From contig JAUIAH010000041.1 of assembly GCA_030425385.1 (NCBI GenBank), positions 1-64,000 on the forward strand: a stretch of DNA of 64,000 nucleotides, read 5' to 3'. Source of the stretch: Verrucomicrobiia bacterium (lineage in GTDB: Bacteria > Verrucomicrobiota > Verrucomicrobiia > Verrucomicrobiales > DEV007). The notes beneath the pieces were generated by a model. It worked only from the letters and a program-made list of their open reading frames with translations, was not told where the DNA came from and searched no databases. Made by a program: the position numbers and the translations under genes. Below are positions 53,209 to 63,105 of this stretch, in pieces; the stretch's first letter is position 1, and every line of letters starts with the position of its first letter.

Positions 53209-56200
53209 TCAATCAGAAAGTTCTCTTACGCGATAATAGCCCGTTGAACGTTGTCGCCGCGGGCCGTTGTCATCCATGATCGTGACCGAGTCTGCGTTCG
53301 CCTCGATCGGTCCCAGAACGCGTCGCCACCGAGCCGCGGGCTCCAAGGTTTCGGCATATTCTACCGCGTAGGTTTCTCCAATCCGACTCGACCATGAAAG
53401 CGCAATCGCGGAGGCAGTGCGCTCGATGGCGAGGATCCGAAGGCCTTCTGGGGCACTAGCGATTCTCTCCTCCAACGAGCGTTCACTTCCCGCCAATGAC
53501 TGAATTTCTGATAGAGCAAGCGAGCGTTCCCAAATGGCCACCTCGTCAATCAATCCGGCAAAGAAGAGTGCTGGGAACGATTGAGAAGGCGAGGTTGAAA
53601 GCGCCCCAATCCGGAGCGGCGAATCTGATAGAGTTGTGAAATGTGGCGCGACATAAGATCCATCTGATGAAACCATGCCATTTGAATAAATAGTCGTGGT
53701 ATTGGCATCCACATCGACCACTACCGCAAGGTGATCCCATCGATCCAAGGTATCGTGCGCTTCAGGAAATGCCGACGCAGGGCGGAAACCGACACGACCG
53801 CGTCCGTGACGCAGCGCCCACGAACGTCCATTGGTGAGAATGCCCAAATCGTAGACGCATCGCTCAGGCTCAATCGCGCACGTCATAGGATGTTCGTGAC
53901 GGAGCATCCACAACGCCACGGTGAAGCTCTTGCCAGGAAAAGAGAAGCGTGTGGTCGAAACGGATTCTACGTATTGATCGATTCCGTTCAAAGCCAAAGC
54001 GTTTCCAAATCGGCCTCCTTCCAAGGTGATCGGTTCCGCACCTTCTGGGTGCAAATGGAAGGGTCCATGGACATCCGCGAGGCTCTCATCAAAGGGCCAA
54101 TAACTTACCAAACCCGCGTCCAGGGACGGAAGTGAAGCTGCCGAAGATGGATTTGAATCGAAGGTGTATTCGACAGGATCATGCAGCCCATCTCCGTCTG
54201 TATCGAATTGATTGGGATCTGAAATAGAAACTGGGAGACCAGGAGCAAACTCCAAATCTGGATTCTCTTCCCCATCCAGGAGACCGTCTTGATCCGTATC
54301 TTCCAGTGTGGGGCTCGTACCCGTATCCGTAGCATTGATCCACACACGCGTTCCCGTCTCGACTGCATCGGCATAGCCATCGTGATCCGTGTCCGCCTCT
54401 TGCGGATTGGTCTGAAGATGATATTCCTGAGCGTTTGTCAGGGTATCGCCATCTGGATCCTCCCCGGCATCGGAGGCCTCATCGGGATCGAGTCCATACC
54501 GCTCCTCCCAGTCGTCTCCCATTCCATCACCATCCGTATCTACCGCAAGAAGCGTGGATAGAGGAGATCCTTGATTGCCCGCACGGTAGATTGCTTGGAC
54601 ATCGGAAGACGTCAGTCGGTGTCCCCAAATAGCCAAGTCATCAATCAAGCCAATCCATCCCAAGGTATCGGGATTCTCCGCAAACCCACCTATTTGCAGG
54701 CCATGCGTTTCATCGATCCCTTGAAAAGCTTGAGGTATGAACAAACTTTTGAGATTGGCAGTCTTCACGCGTGCTTGGTCAAGGAGAACGCCATCCACAT
54801 ATACCAAAGGAGGCCATTCAGGACCTCCATAGAAGCCTCCCTCCGTGAGCCGCAGATAAACCACCACTAGATGATGCCACCGGCGATCTGTGACTTCGAA
54901 TTCTCGAATCGTGTTCAGCGGAGCAAGATCCACAATGTGAAATTTTTCCGTATTGATGAACTCCCCACGAGGAACATAGAAACTCCAACCATGCTTTCTT
55001 GGTTGAGACGCGGACAATTCTGCGGCCACATGCCAACGTCGTTTCTTCCCATGACTGATCAGGACGTTGGTCGGTCGATTGCTCCAGTCTTCTAGCAACA
55101 CCCACGCGGAAACGGAGAAAGGGCTTCCCACAAAGCCGAAAGGAGCGGCATCCTCACCTGTATCGATATCAACGAATTGCGTACCATCAAGATGGAGCGC
55201 CTTCGCGAAGAGGCCACGCGAAGACAAGGCAGGCACATCCTGAAAACCACCATGACCCGTGAGATGGCCTTCGTAATCAGACACATCGTCGTGAAGGTCC
55301 TCATCGAAAGTCCAGTAACCACGAAGCCCTACATTTAGATCCGGCTTCGATTCGGGATCGCTAGGAATCGTGTTCCGTATGACTTCATCGCCATCAGCAA
55401 AGCCATCTCCATCGGTATCAAATCGAGTGGGATCAGAGGCAACGGGACCGATCGCTTCCCATCGATCACCCACCCCATCCCCATCCGTATCGGCCAGAAC
55501 TGGATTCGTTCCAGGTGAGTCTTCATCAATCCAATTCCCCGTTGATGTCTCAATGTTATCGTTCCAGCCATCCGAATCCGTATCTTCCCAGTAGGGCACT
55601 GTTCCTTTGATAAACTCAAGGGCATTTGAGAGGAAATCGCCGTCTGGATCACTGGAGGCTGTTTGACGACGCGTGTCGGCGAAATAGAACTCTTCCCACT
55701 TATCTGGCAATCCATCCTCGTCATCATCTTCTAACAGTTCGCGAATCGTGCGACCCTCTCCGCCATTCCAAATCGCCCCGACGTCGTCAACATCCAGAGG
55801 AGCACTCCAGATGGCCACTTCATCGAGGCTCCCTGCAAAGCCATCCCAAGGTGCGCCACGCGAGGCGCCAAAGCTTAAGCGATACTGACCAGAGGTATCC
55901 ATTGGCGCTCCCGAAGAAAGGAGCTCTCCATTCAAATAGAATTCCCCAATGAAATGACGGGAACCTCTCGCTTCGCGAATGTTCATCACGATATGAAACC
56001 ACTGGGCGGCAGTGGTTTCGTTATCTGCTGCGAAGGCTTGATGCACCGGAGCTCGGTGCCCATGCCCAAGAAAGAAGCCAGGAGTTTGGTAGCTCAGCGA
56101 CCATGAGAAATTTCCCGTCGCCAGAATCTTCCCACTTTTCCCGGTAACCCTGACCCAACATGAAAGCCCCATGGGCTCGATATCAAACCTCCCAACAGGG

Positions 56201-56439
56201 CTTTCGGTGATCTCCACAAATTCCCCCTGCCCATTCACTTCCAAGCCCTGGCCAAACTTCGATGGCGCGAAACGTGCAGCGATCGGCGAAGGATAATGGC
56301 GGGGCCGACCATGATGCCGACCAATGGGATCCACGACACTCCCATCGAGTGGCCAATACGCAATGAGATGGTCATCCTTAATCTCTGCTATTGTCAATCC
56401 AGTCAGAGACCACGAGATGAGAAATATCCGCAACATCAT
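53209..56439 (-). CDS. Giant exported protein with three LamG domains and TSP3 repeats
   Basis: 1076 residues from ATG 56439, which has a strong SD (GGAAGG, 7 bases upstream) and opens a signal peptide (MMLRIFLISWSLTGLTIAE); ATG 56445 is an alternative. LamG-like domains at about 35-250, 385-640 and 800-1000 (each with a 'W.....Y' type end such as 'GFAGSLDEVAIWSAPL', 'GWIGLIDDLAIWGHRL', 'FAGLIDEVAIWERSL'). Between them are calcium-binding thrombospondin-3/EF-like repeats (DTDGDG.., 'DADGDG-like'). A C-terminal ~80-residue domain ('YAVEYAETLEPAARWRRVLGPIEAN') is common in exported verrucomicrobial proteins. Probably cell-surface glycan binding or adhesion. Confidence 0.9.
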   Translation of the reverse strand: MMLRIFLISWSLTGLTIAEIKDDHLIAYWPLDGSVVDPIGRHHGRPRHYPSPIAARFAPSKFGQGLEVNGQGEFVEITESPVGRFDIEPMGLSCWVRVTGKSGKILATGNFSWSLSYQTPGFFLGHGHRAPVHQAFAADNETTAAQWFHIVMNIREARGSRHFIGEFYLNGELLSSGAPMDTSGQYRLSFGASRGAPWDGFAGSLDEVAIWSAPLDVDDVGAIWNGGEGRTIRELLEDDDEDGLPDKWEEFYFADTRRQTASSDPDGDFLSNALEFIKGTVPYWEDTDSDGWNDNIETSTGNWIDEDSPGTNPVLADTDGDGVGDRWEAIGPVASDPTRFDTDGDGFADGDEVIRNTIPSDPESKPDLNVGLRGYWTFDEDLHDDVSDYEGHLTGHGGFQDVPALSSRGLFAKALHLDGTQFVDIDTGEDAAPFGFVGSPFSVSAWVLLEDWSNRPTNVLISHGKKRRWHVAAELSASQPRKHGWSFYVPRGEFINTEKFHIVDLAPLNTIREFEVTDRRWHHLVVVYLRLTEGGFYGGPEWPPLVYVDGVLLDQARVKTANLKSLFIPQAFQGIDETHGLQIGGFAENPDTLGWIGLIDDLAIWGHRLTSSDVQAIYRAGNQGSPLSTLLAVDTDGDGMGDDWEERYGLDPDEASDAGEDPDGDTLTNAQEYHLQTNPQEADTDHDGYADAVETGTRVWINATDTGTSPTLEDTDQDGLLDGEENPDLEFAPGLPVSISDPNQFDTDGDGLHDPVEYTFDSNPSSAASLPSLDAGLVSYWPFDESLADVHGPFHLHPEGAEPITLEGGRFGNALALNGIDQYVESVSTTRFSFPGKSFTVALWMLRHEHPMTCAIEPERCVYDLGILTNGRSWALRHGRGRVGFRPASAFPEAHDTLDRWDHLAVVVDVDANTTTIYSNGMVSSDGSYVAPHFTTLSDSPLRIGALSTSPSQSFPALFFAGLIDEVAIWERSLALSEIQSLAGSERSLEERIASAPEGLRILAIERTASAIALSWSSRIGETYAVEYAETLEPAARWRRVLGPIEANADSVTIMDDNGPRRQRSTGYYRVRELSD

Positions 56440-56545
56440 CCACATACCTTCCTTCCACGAAATAATCATGCCCTCCACGGTGACCGATTTCGATCAAAGG
56501 TGGAAGGATGAAATAGCTGAATTGGCGCAGGCTGAAGCCCGCGCT

Positions 56546-58792
56546 TCACTTGCCGACACGGACGTCGTCAATGAACCAACCGGCGCCTGTTTCTCCATCG
56601 CCTCCTGCAGTGAGGAATTGGAACTCGATGTAGAAGGGCTCGTCTCGGTCTGGCAAAGGTGCGGTAGCCTGTGTCCATGCACCCGTATTGCCATCCGTTC
56701 CGATGAATGGATCTAACAAAGTGGCGACGGGGTTGCGATCAGCGTCTAGCAAACGCACCTGTCCACCTTCATCCGCGAGGACGTCCAAATAGTACCAGAA
56801 ACTCAAGCCCACGCGGGTGGCACCGGCCGTGTCGATGAGGGGCGATTGGAGGACGATCGTCGTGCCCGGGGCATAGTTGGCATCCAGGTCCGTGCCCGCC
56901 GCCTGCTGCCCACTGCGTGCGCTGACCGGGCCCTGAGTGGGTTCGCCAAATTCCCACGTGGTGTCCGTGGCCGATCCGCCTTGCGAGACGGAGACCGTCC
57001 ATTCTCCCATGCCATCCTCAAAGCTGTCATCAAGGAAGGGCGGCGCATCTGTCCGCGCGATCCGGTAATAGCGCACGGGGTCTTCACCTAAGTCGGTGTC
57101 GGTGTACGAGGTCGTTTCGATAGCTTGTGAGGATCCGACAGCATCGGCAAGCACCGTCCAGTTCTGCAAATCCGTACTGGTGGCGACTTCAAACCACTCA
57201 TTTGGTCCCGAGGTCCAGGTGGTGGTGATGGCACGTTGAGCCTCATCAAACGCCACACGGGTGATTTGGATGGGCCCAGGGAGTGGGTCTAACGCAATCC
57301 CACCAATATTGAAGCTCCAATCATCCACATAGATCTGTTCGCCACCCTTGGCGTCAGAATTCAGATCGCGGAAGCTGAAGATCAAATACGCCTCCGTGAC
57401 GGGTTCGCCGCTGTCTGGCGGCCATTCCGTGGGCACGATTCCTGTCTCTGTGTACTCCGTCCATTCCCCGGGTTGGAGAGCACTCCCCATGACAGCAGTA
57501 AAGGGGCCTGCATCAGGCTGCACACCATTCCAGCGAATAATGAATTGTGCGGCGTCCTCATCTGAAATGGCATTCTCTTCTGGTTTACTGAACCACCCCG
57601 AGAAGAACCACTCCTGTTCCCACATGTCTTCCGTGATCCGAATGTGATTGGTTGGACCGTCCTCAGGAGATAGCGGTGGTGGCTGATCCAAATTCACTGA
57701 TCCCCATTGTAAGCCTCCCGCAAATTCATAGACCGCGGCAAATTCTCCCGAGTGGACGGGATCCGTAATGGTCTTGAACGACTGACCGGAGCTGAACCCT
57801 GAGATGCTGCCCGCTTCAAAGTTCCCGTTGATGATCAATTCCGCACCCGTGTCGCCGATGATCAGAGCAGAGAGAGAAATGGTGATGTTAGGATCGGACT
57901 CATCGTTAGAAGATAGCACAAGTTCAGCATTGTAAGAACCCGCACCCTTACCAGGGATGAACCGGATATCGATGGAACGGACTTCTCCTGGCGGAAGCTC
58001 GAGGGGTATCTCTGTCATCACATTGAAGTGATCCTTGTCCGCACCCTGGAGCGTCGCTTCGCTAATCGTGAGTGTTTCACTAATGCCACTGTTAGACAGA
58101 CCTAAGGTGCCTGTCCTCGCGCTCAATCCCGTGTAGGTGCTGAATGGCGATGCCTGACTCACATTTAGATTAGGATCCTCACCCGAAGTCATGGCGGTAA
58201 CCTCGATGTTATCGACGTAGACCGCTGCGGGGCCCGCATCATCATCCTGATCGCGAAAGCTAATGATCGGACGGAGATGGGTGACCACTCCGTCTGGGAT
58301 GGCACCGGGAATCGGTCCTGATACCTCCATCGTGAACCACTCAGCCACGGGGTGCGCACTGATCGGTTGGTTGTTACCCACTTCAGTCTTGCCCGTCTCG
58401 GTCTCATCCACCCAGCGAGCGATCACGCCGAGGGTGTCCGGATCCACCATGGTAGTGTCCTCGGGCAAATAGAAATCCGCTTTCATCACGTAGGTATCGA
58501 CACCTGGGCTGATGCCCAAGGGGGCGAGCGGAACGCGCAAATCTGGGCTCGACCAGAGCGCCCCCCACTGCGCGCCACCGGTCAGATCGATCACCCCCAC
58601 TTGACCACGATCCCCCCCAGCCGGATCATCCGTGATACTGAGCATGGCATTGGCGTTCGGCGCGAAGGTAAGTTCTTCCACCACACCGCTTTCAAAGTCC
58701 TCTTGGATGACCAGGACCTCTTCCCCCTGACTCGGAGACATGCAGACGAACGCGAAGGCAAGGATGGCGACGAAAGGGAGTAATTTGAACAT
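56546..58792 (-). CDS. Exported beta-rich protein with choice-of-anchor and MAM-like domains
   Basis: 748 residues with signal peptide (LLPFVAILAFAFVCMSPSQGEE). Repeated carbohydrate-binding-like beta-sandwiches at about 25-200 and 330-510, a choice-of-anchor D type domain at about 215-320, an Fn3-like module at about 520-610 ('RVAFDEAQRAITTTWTSGPNEWFEVATSTDLQNWTVLADAV'), and a MAM-like C-terminal domain ('FLDDSFEDGMGEWTVS ... GAGWFIDDVRVGK'). No catalytic motif. Likely surface glycan binding. Divergent from the FG-GAP/ASPIC gene. Confidence 0.85.
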   Translation of the reverse strand: MFKLLPFVAILAFAFVCMSPSQGEEVLVIQEDFESGVVEELTFAPNANAMLSITDDPAGGDRGQVGVIDLTGGAQWGALWSSPDLRVPLAPLGISPGVDTYVMKADFYLPEDTTMVDPDTLGVIARWVDETETGKTEVGNNQPISAHPVAEWFTMEVSGPIPGAIPDGVVTHLRPIISFRDQDDDAGPAAVYVDNIEVTAMTSGEDPNLNVSQASPFSTYTGLSARTGTLGLSNSGISETLTISEATLQGADKDHFNVMTEIPLELPPGEVRSIDIRFIPGKGAGSYNAELVLSSNDESDPNITISLSALIIGDTGAELIINGNFEAGSISGFSSGQSFKTITDPVHSGEFAAVYEFAGGLQWGSVNLDQPPPLSPEDGPTNHIRITEDMWEQEWFFSGWFSKPEENAISDEDAAQFIIRWNGVQPDAGPFTAVMGSALQPGEWTEYTETGIVPTEWPPDSGEPVTEAYLIFSFRDLNSDAKGGEQIYVDDWSFNIGGIALDPLPGPIQITRVAFDEAQRAITTTWTSGPNEWFEVATSTDLQNWTVLADAVGSSQAIETTSYTDTDLGEDPVRYYRIARTDAPPFLDDSFEDGMGEWTVSVSQGGSATDTTWEFGEPTQGPVSARSGQQAAGTDLDANYAPGTTIVLQSPLIDTAGATRVGLSFWYYLDVLADEGGQVRLLDADRNPVATLLDPFIGTDGNTGAWTQATAPLPDRDEPFYIEFQFLTAGGDGETGAGWFIDDVRVGK

Positions 58793-58833
58793 TGATGGCG
58801 GGGTTAGCCTGGAGTGAACTCAAGTTCTGCCTG

Positions 58834-61800
58834 ATGTGGCAACCCTTTATTGTGAAATTCAGACCCCTTTCATTCATCCTTTGGCTGATCGTTGGCCTTT
58901 CCCCCTGTCTGGCGACTGAAGTGGTATCCAAGCCGCTCCGCGCCTCGGGAAAGGCCACCGGTTCTTTCTCCAAGCTACCGCTGAGCGAAACGGGGCTGGC
59001 TTTTGAGAATCTCCTCAAGCCGGAACATGTGAAGAACTACCTCCTCCTCGGAGCCGGCGTCACAGTGGGCGATATCGATGGCGACGGGTTGCCAGATCTC
59101 TTCTTGTGCAGCCAAGATGGCCCTAACAAACTGTTCAGACAAACCCGTCCTTGGACATTCGAAGACATCACTGCACAAGCAGGCATCACCCACCAACGCG
59201 GCTGGAGTTCCGGGGCGGCCTTTGCCGATGTGGACAACGATGGCGATCTCGACCTCTTCGTGTGCAACAAAGGCAATCACAACGAACTCTATCGTAATCA
59301 AGGCGACGGCACGTTCAAGGGCGGTTTCGTTCAGCAGGCTCAGCCCGAACACGCCGCTCCCACCATGGCTGCCTTCAGTGACTATGATAGGGATGGCGAC
59401 CTCGATCTCTACCTCACGCGCACGCGTCTCCTATCATTGCAAGAACGCTTTGGCTATCGGATTGGTCTCGTTCAAGACGATGCAGGCCAGTGGAAACCCC
59501 ATCCACAATACGGCGATGAGTTTGAGGTCATCGATCGCGTCCCGCGAGAACTTGGCGGGGACGACCAGCTCTTTGAGAACAGCGGTCTCACCGACTCCGG
59601 GATTCCTCGGTTCACGGATGTCACGGCGAAAGCTGGCATGGTCGCTGCCCGCGAGCATGGCCTCGCAGCGGTGTGGTGGGATGCCAATCAAGACGATTGG
59701 CCTGATCTCTACGTCTCCAATGACTTTCACACGCCAGACCGACTCTATCTCAATCAGCAAGACGGCACCTTCCAGGAGGCGAGCAAATCCGCACTCCCCT
59801 ACACCTCGTGGAGCAGCATGGGAAGTGACTTCGCGGACATCAACAACGACGGACTCTTTGATTATCTCAGCACAGACATGTCCGCCACGACGCATTACAA
59901 GCAGAAGACCATGATGGGATCGATGTTAGACACGGCTTGGTTTCTTGATCATCTCGAGCCCCGCCAGTACATGCGTAATGTGATGCTCGTGAACACGGGG
60001 ACGTCGCATTTCCTCGAATGCGCGCAGTTTGCCGGGATCGACAGCACGGATTGGACGTGGTCGGCGCTCTTTGGTGATCTTGATAGTGACGGCTGGGAAG
60101 ATCTCTTCTTTACCAATGGAATCGAGCGCAATGTGAACGACTCCGACCTCGCGCTTCGTATGGATGCACTCAAGAAGAAAGGCGCCCGTTTCGCCGAGAT
60201 TCAGCAAGCGATGTTAGACACCCCTCGGCATCTCGAAAGCAATCTCGCCTATCGCAATCTAGGCAACTTGCAGTTCGAAGATGTTTCCCAAGCGTGGCAG
60301 TTGGATTTGGAATCGGTCAGCCACGGAGCTGTTCTTGCCGACATGGATCGCGATGGCGATCTCGACATCATTGTGAACAATATGAACGATCCCGTGGCGC
60401 TCTATCGGAATGATATCGTGAGCAATCCTGCCAGTATGCTCATTCAACTGCGCGGCACGCAAAGCAATCACTTCGGCCTTGGAGCACGACTCGTCGCGGA
60501 GACCACCACTGGCCGGCACTCCCGACTCATGACCAGTTCTCGAGGCTACATGTCCGGGGCGGAACCAGTGATCCATCTTGCCGTGACCGACTCGCGATCC
60601 ATCGATCGCCTCACCATCCACTGGCCTTCTGGCATCATCCAGCAGCTCACTAACATCCAAACGGGCCAATTCCTAACCATCACCGAGCCTGACGAATCTT
60701 CAGAACAGCCCGAAGCGAACCAAGAAGCGAAGTCGCTCTTCAGGGAAGCTCCCTCGAACCACGGACTCACATTTGTCCACCGTGAAGATGACTTTGACGA
60801 CTTTGCCAAACAGCCGCTCCTTCCCAATCGACTCTCTCGCTTTGGGCCCGCCCTCGCGGCAGGAGACGTTAATGGCGACCAACGCGACGATCTCTTCGTT
60901 GGCGGGGCGGCGGGGCAAGCAGGAACGCTCTTTCTCCAATCGACGAACGGCACCTTCACGCAAGAAACCACCTTTACCACAGAGGCCAGTCATGAAGACA
61001 CCGCTGCCCTCTTTGCGGATCTCGATCAGGACGGGGATCGTGACCTCTACATCGTGAGCGGAGGCAATTCCAAACCCGCTGGAGATCCTCACTATCATGA
61101 TCGCATCCTTCTCAACAACGGCCGGGGCACCTTCACCCCCGCGCCTGCTAACCACTGGCCCATTCTTGGTGAAAGCGGTAGTTGCGTTGCCGCAGCCGAC
61201 GTGGATCGCGATGGCGATGTCGATCTCTTCGTCGGCTCCCGCACCATTCCGCAACGCTACCCGCACGCGAGCGCGAGCACGCTGATCCTCAATGGAGACT
61301 CTCCGAGAAGCATCTCCCTTGAGCTCGGCCTCGTCACCGCAGCTACGTGGGCAGATGTTGACGGCGATGGCTGGGTCGACTTACTCGTCACGCGAGAATG
61401 GGGAACGCCTGCCGTCCTGCGCAACGAAAAGGGGACGCTCAGCGATATTACCAGCGCTTCCGGACTCGGGAACGACGCCGGTTGGTGGAATGGGATCGCC
61501 ACCGGCGACCTTGATGCCGATGGCGACATCGACTTCGTCGCCAGCAATTTCGGGCTCAACACGAAGTACCATGCCAGTCAAGACAAGCCTGTGCACCTTT
61601 ACGCTGGCGACTTCGAAGGTGACGGCAGCCTCCGTCTTATCGAGGCCTCACACAAAGACAGCCAACTCCTCCCTCTGCGTGGCAAGAGCTGCTCCACCCA
61701 TGCGATGCCGCATCTTGCCCAGCGTTTTCCCACTTATCACGACTTCGCCTCTGCCACCCTCACTGAAATCTACACACCCGCGAAGTTGGACGCGGCCCTC

Positions 61801-62190
61801 AAGCTAGAAGCCACCACGTTGGCCTCCATGGTCTTTCTCAACGACGGGCAAGGCCACTTCACGGCCACTCCCCTTCCCACCCTCGCCCAACTCGCCCCCG
61901 GCTTCGGAATCGCTTTGCATGACATGGATCGCGACGGCCACCTAGACGGCTTCATGGCTCAGAACTTCTACCACCCTCAACGCGAAACCGGCCGCATGAA
62001 TGCTAGCCTCAACACGTTCCTTAAAGGCACTGGCAAAGGCACCTTTGAAGCTATCTGGCCCAAGGCGAGCGGCCTGCAGACACGAGAAGATTCGCGCGGC
62101 GTCGTTCTTCTCGACAGCCCCCAGTCGACGCCCCAACTCATCATCGCCGTCAACGATGGGCCACTGCGAGTCTTTCAATTTCCGAATTAA
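58834..62190 (+). CDS. FG-GAP repeat protein with ASPIC/UnbV domain (CRTAC1 type)
   Basis: 1118 residues from ATG 58834 with a signal segment (FRPLSFILWLIVGLSPCLATE); ATG 58792 is also open. N-terminal and central beta-propellers contain many FG-GAP/VCBS calcium-site repeats such as DIDGDGLPDLF, DVDNDGDLDLF, DYDRDGDLDLY and DVDRDGDVDLF. The ASPIC/UnbV domain lies at about 545-640 ('RGTQSNHFGLGARLVAET', 'VTDSRSIDRLTIHWPSG'). This family (human CRTAC1, bacterial UnbV) is large in Planctomycetes and Verrucomicrobia; the function is undetermined, probably extracellular. Confidence 0.9.
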   Translation: MWQPFIVKFRPLSFILWLIVGLSPCLATEVVSKPLRASGKATGSFSKLPLSETGLAFENLLKPEHVKNYLLLGAGVTVGDIDGDGLPDLFLCSQDGPNKLFRQTRPWTFEDITAQAGITHQRGWSSGAAFADVDNDGDLDLFVCNKGNHNELYRNQGDGTFKGGFVQQAQPEHAAPTMAAFSDYDRDGDLDLYLTRTRLLSLQERFGYRIGLVQDDAGQWKPHPQYGDEFEVIDRVPRELGGDDQLFENSGLTDSGIPRFTDVTAKAGMVAAREHGLAAVWWDANQDDWPDLYVSNDFHTPDRLYLNQQDGTFQEASKSALPYTSWSSMGSDFADINNDGLFDYLSTDMSATTHYKQKTMMGSMLDTAWFLDHLEPRQYMRNVMLVNTGTSHFLECAQFAGIDSTDWTWSALFGDLDSDGWEDLFFTNGIERNVNDSDLALRMDALKKKGARFAEIQQAMLDTPRHLESNLAYRNLGNLQFEDVSQAWQLDLESVSHGAVLADMDRDGDLDIIVNNMNDPVALYRNDIVSNPASMLIQLRGTQSNHFGLGARLVAETTTGRHSRLMTSSRGYMSGAEPVIHLAVTDSRSIDRLTIHWPSGIIQQLTNIQTGQFLTITEPDESSEQPEANQEAKSLFREAPSNHGLTFVHREDDFDDFAKQPLLPNRLSRFGPALAAGDVNGDQRDDLFVGGAAGQAGTLFLQSTNGTFTQETTFTTEASHEDTAALFADLDQDGDRDLYIVSGGNSKPAGDPHYHDRILLNNGRGTFTPAPANHWPILGESGSCVAAADVDRDGDVDLFVGSRTIPQRYPHASASTLILNGDSPRSISLELGLVTAATWADVDGDGWVDLLVTREWGTPAVLRNEKGTLSDITSASGLGNDAGWWNGIATGDLDADGDIDFVASNFGLNTKYHASQDKPVHLYAGDFEGDGSLRLIEASHKDSQLLPLRGKSCSTHAMPHLAQRFPTYHDFASATLTEIYTPAKLDAALKLEATTLASMVFLNDGQGHFTATPLPTLAQLAPGFGIALHDMDRDGHLDGFMAQNFYHPQRETGRMNASLNTFLKGTGKGTFEAIWPKASGLQTREDSRGVVLLDSPQSTPQLIIAVNDGPLRVFQFPN

Positions 62191-62286
62191 TTGGTTAGAC
62201 CATCCCCGTGCGGCTCCTCCTCCTGTAGGGCACGCACACGGTAGAATTGCGTGAGTCCCGATGATGGCAAGTCCGCTCGATAAACA

Positions 62287-62312
62287 ACGACACCCTCATT
62301 AGGGCGTGTCGT
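62287..62312 (-). terminator. Hairpin after the sigma factor gene
   Basis: ACGACAC..CCT (62287-62296) pairs with AGGGCGTGTCGT (62301-62312) with one bulged base, a strong stem. On the minus strand it is followed by TTGTTTATC, a partial T-run, and it stands 50 bases after the sigma gene's stop. It also lies just after the convergent FG-GAP gene. Confidence 0.6.
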
Positions 62313-62361
62313 CGTCAAGAAGGAGTTCCTCGTAAAAAAGTGCGGACTGGGCTCCTGAGGT

Positions 62362-62994
62362 CTAGCATTTCGAATCGGCTCCCATTTGAATCATGTCTGC
62401 TTCCCACTCTGCTTCGTCTATCGAACGAACCGTCGCGAGTAGGCGTTTGAGAACGCGACTCTTGTAGACGTAAACGGAACCAGGCGACATCGAGAGTTCT
62501 TTGGCTACTTGTGAGGTGGGGCAATCCTCCAGGGAAGCCCTCTTAAAGGCCTTCCAGGCTTTCTCGGAGAATTCTGGTTCGATCTTCTTCATCGCCCAGC
62601 GCAAGAGCTGACGTTGGTAGTCGGTTTCCCAGCGAGCGTTCTCTTCGGGACTAGCGACTTGATTCAAGAGATCGGTCGGGTCGTCCGTGTTGGCATTTCC
62701 TGGACGCTTCAGCTTCTTTGCCATGCGGATGATCTCCCGTCGGATGATGGTGAAGAGCCAGGATCGAAACGTCCCTTTCACCGCGTCGTAATCAAACGCA
62801 TGCATCGCCTTGGCCACATTTCGAAGCACATCCTGGGTGATATCCGGAGCATTGTCGCGGGTCACGCCGCGACTGAGGGCAAAGCGCTCGATCAGAGGGC
62901 CGTAGATGTCGACAAACTCTCTCCAAGAAGCATCGTCATTCTGATCGCGAACGCGGATGAGAAGGGAGGGACGGGTAACATACTCCTGGGACAC
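62362..62994 (-). CDS. ECF sigma-70 factor, PVC type
   Basis: 210 residues. Region 2 includes 'DNAPDITQDVLRNVAKAMHAFDYDAVKGTFRSWLFTIIRREI' and region 4 'EDCPTSQVAKELSMSPGSVYVYKSRVLKRLL', typical of extracytoplasmic-function sigma factors of Verrucomicrobia/Planctomycetes. Start is GTG 62994 (VSQEYVTRPSLL). Divergent from a Ser/Thr kinase gene across 111 bases. In these phyla such sigma factors are commonly paired with zinc-finger kinases in place of an anti-sigma factor; that role here is inferred. Confidence 0.92.
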   Translation of the reverse strand: MSQEYVTRPSLLIRVRDQNDDASWREFVDIYGPLIERFALSRGVTRDNAPDITQDVLRNVAKAMHAFDYDAVKGTFRSWLFTIIRREIIRMAKKLKRPGNANTDDPTDLLNQVASPEENARWETDYQRQLLRWAMKKIEPEFSEKAWKAFKRASLEDCPTSQVAKELSMSPGSVYVYKSRVLKRLLATVRSIDEAEWEADMIQMGADSKC

Positions 62995-63105
62995 GAATTG
63001 CTATTCTACCAGCTTCTTGAGAGAATGGAACCCTCTCTTAACAGCGAGAATTACGACTCCTTTATCGTTAAGAATCACGTCGGTTGAGGTTATCCCCCAG
63101 TATCC

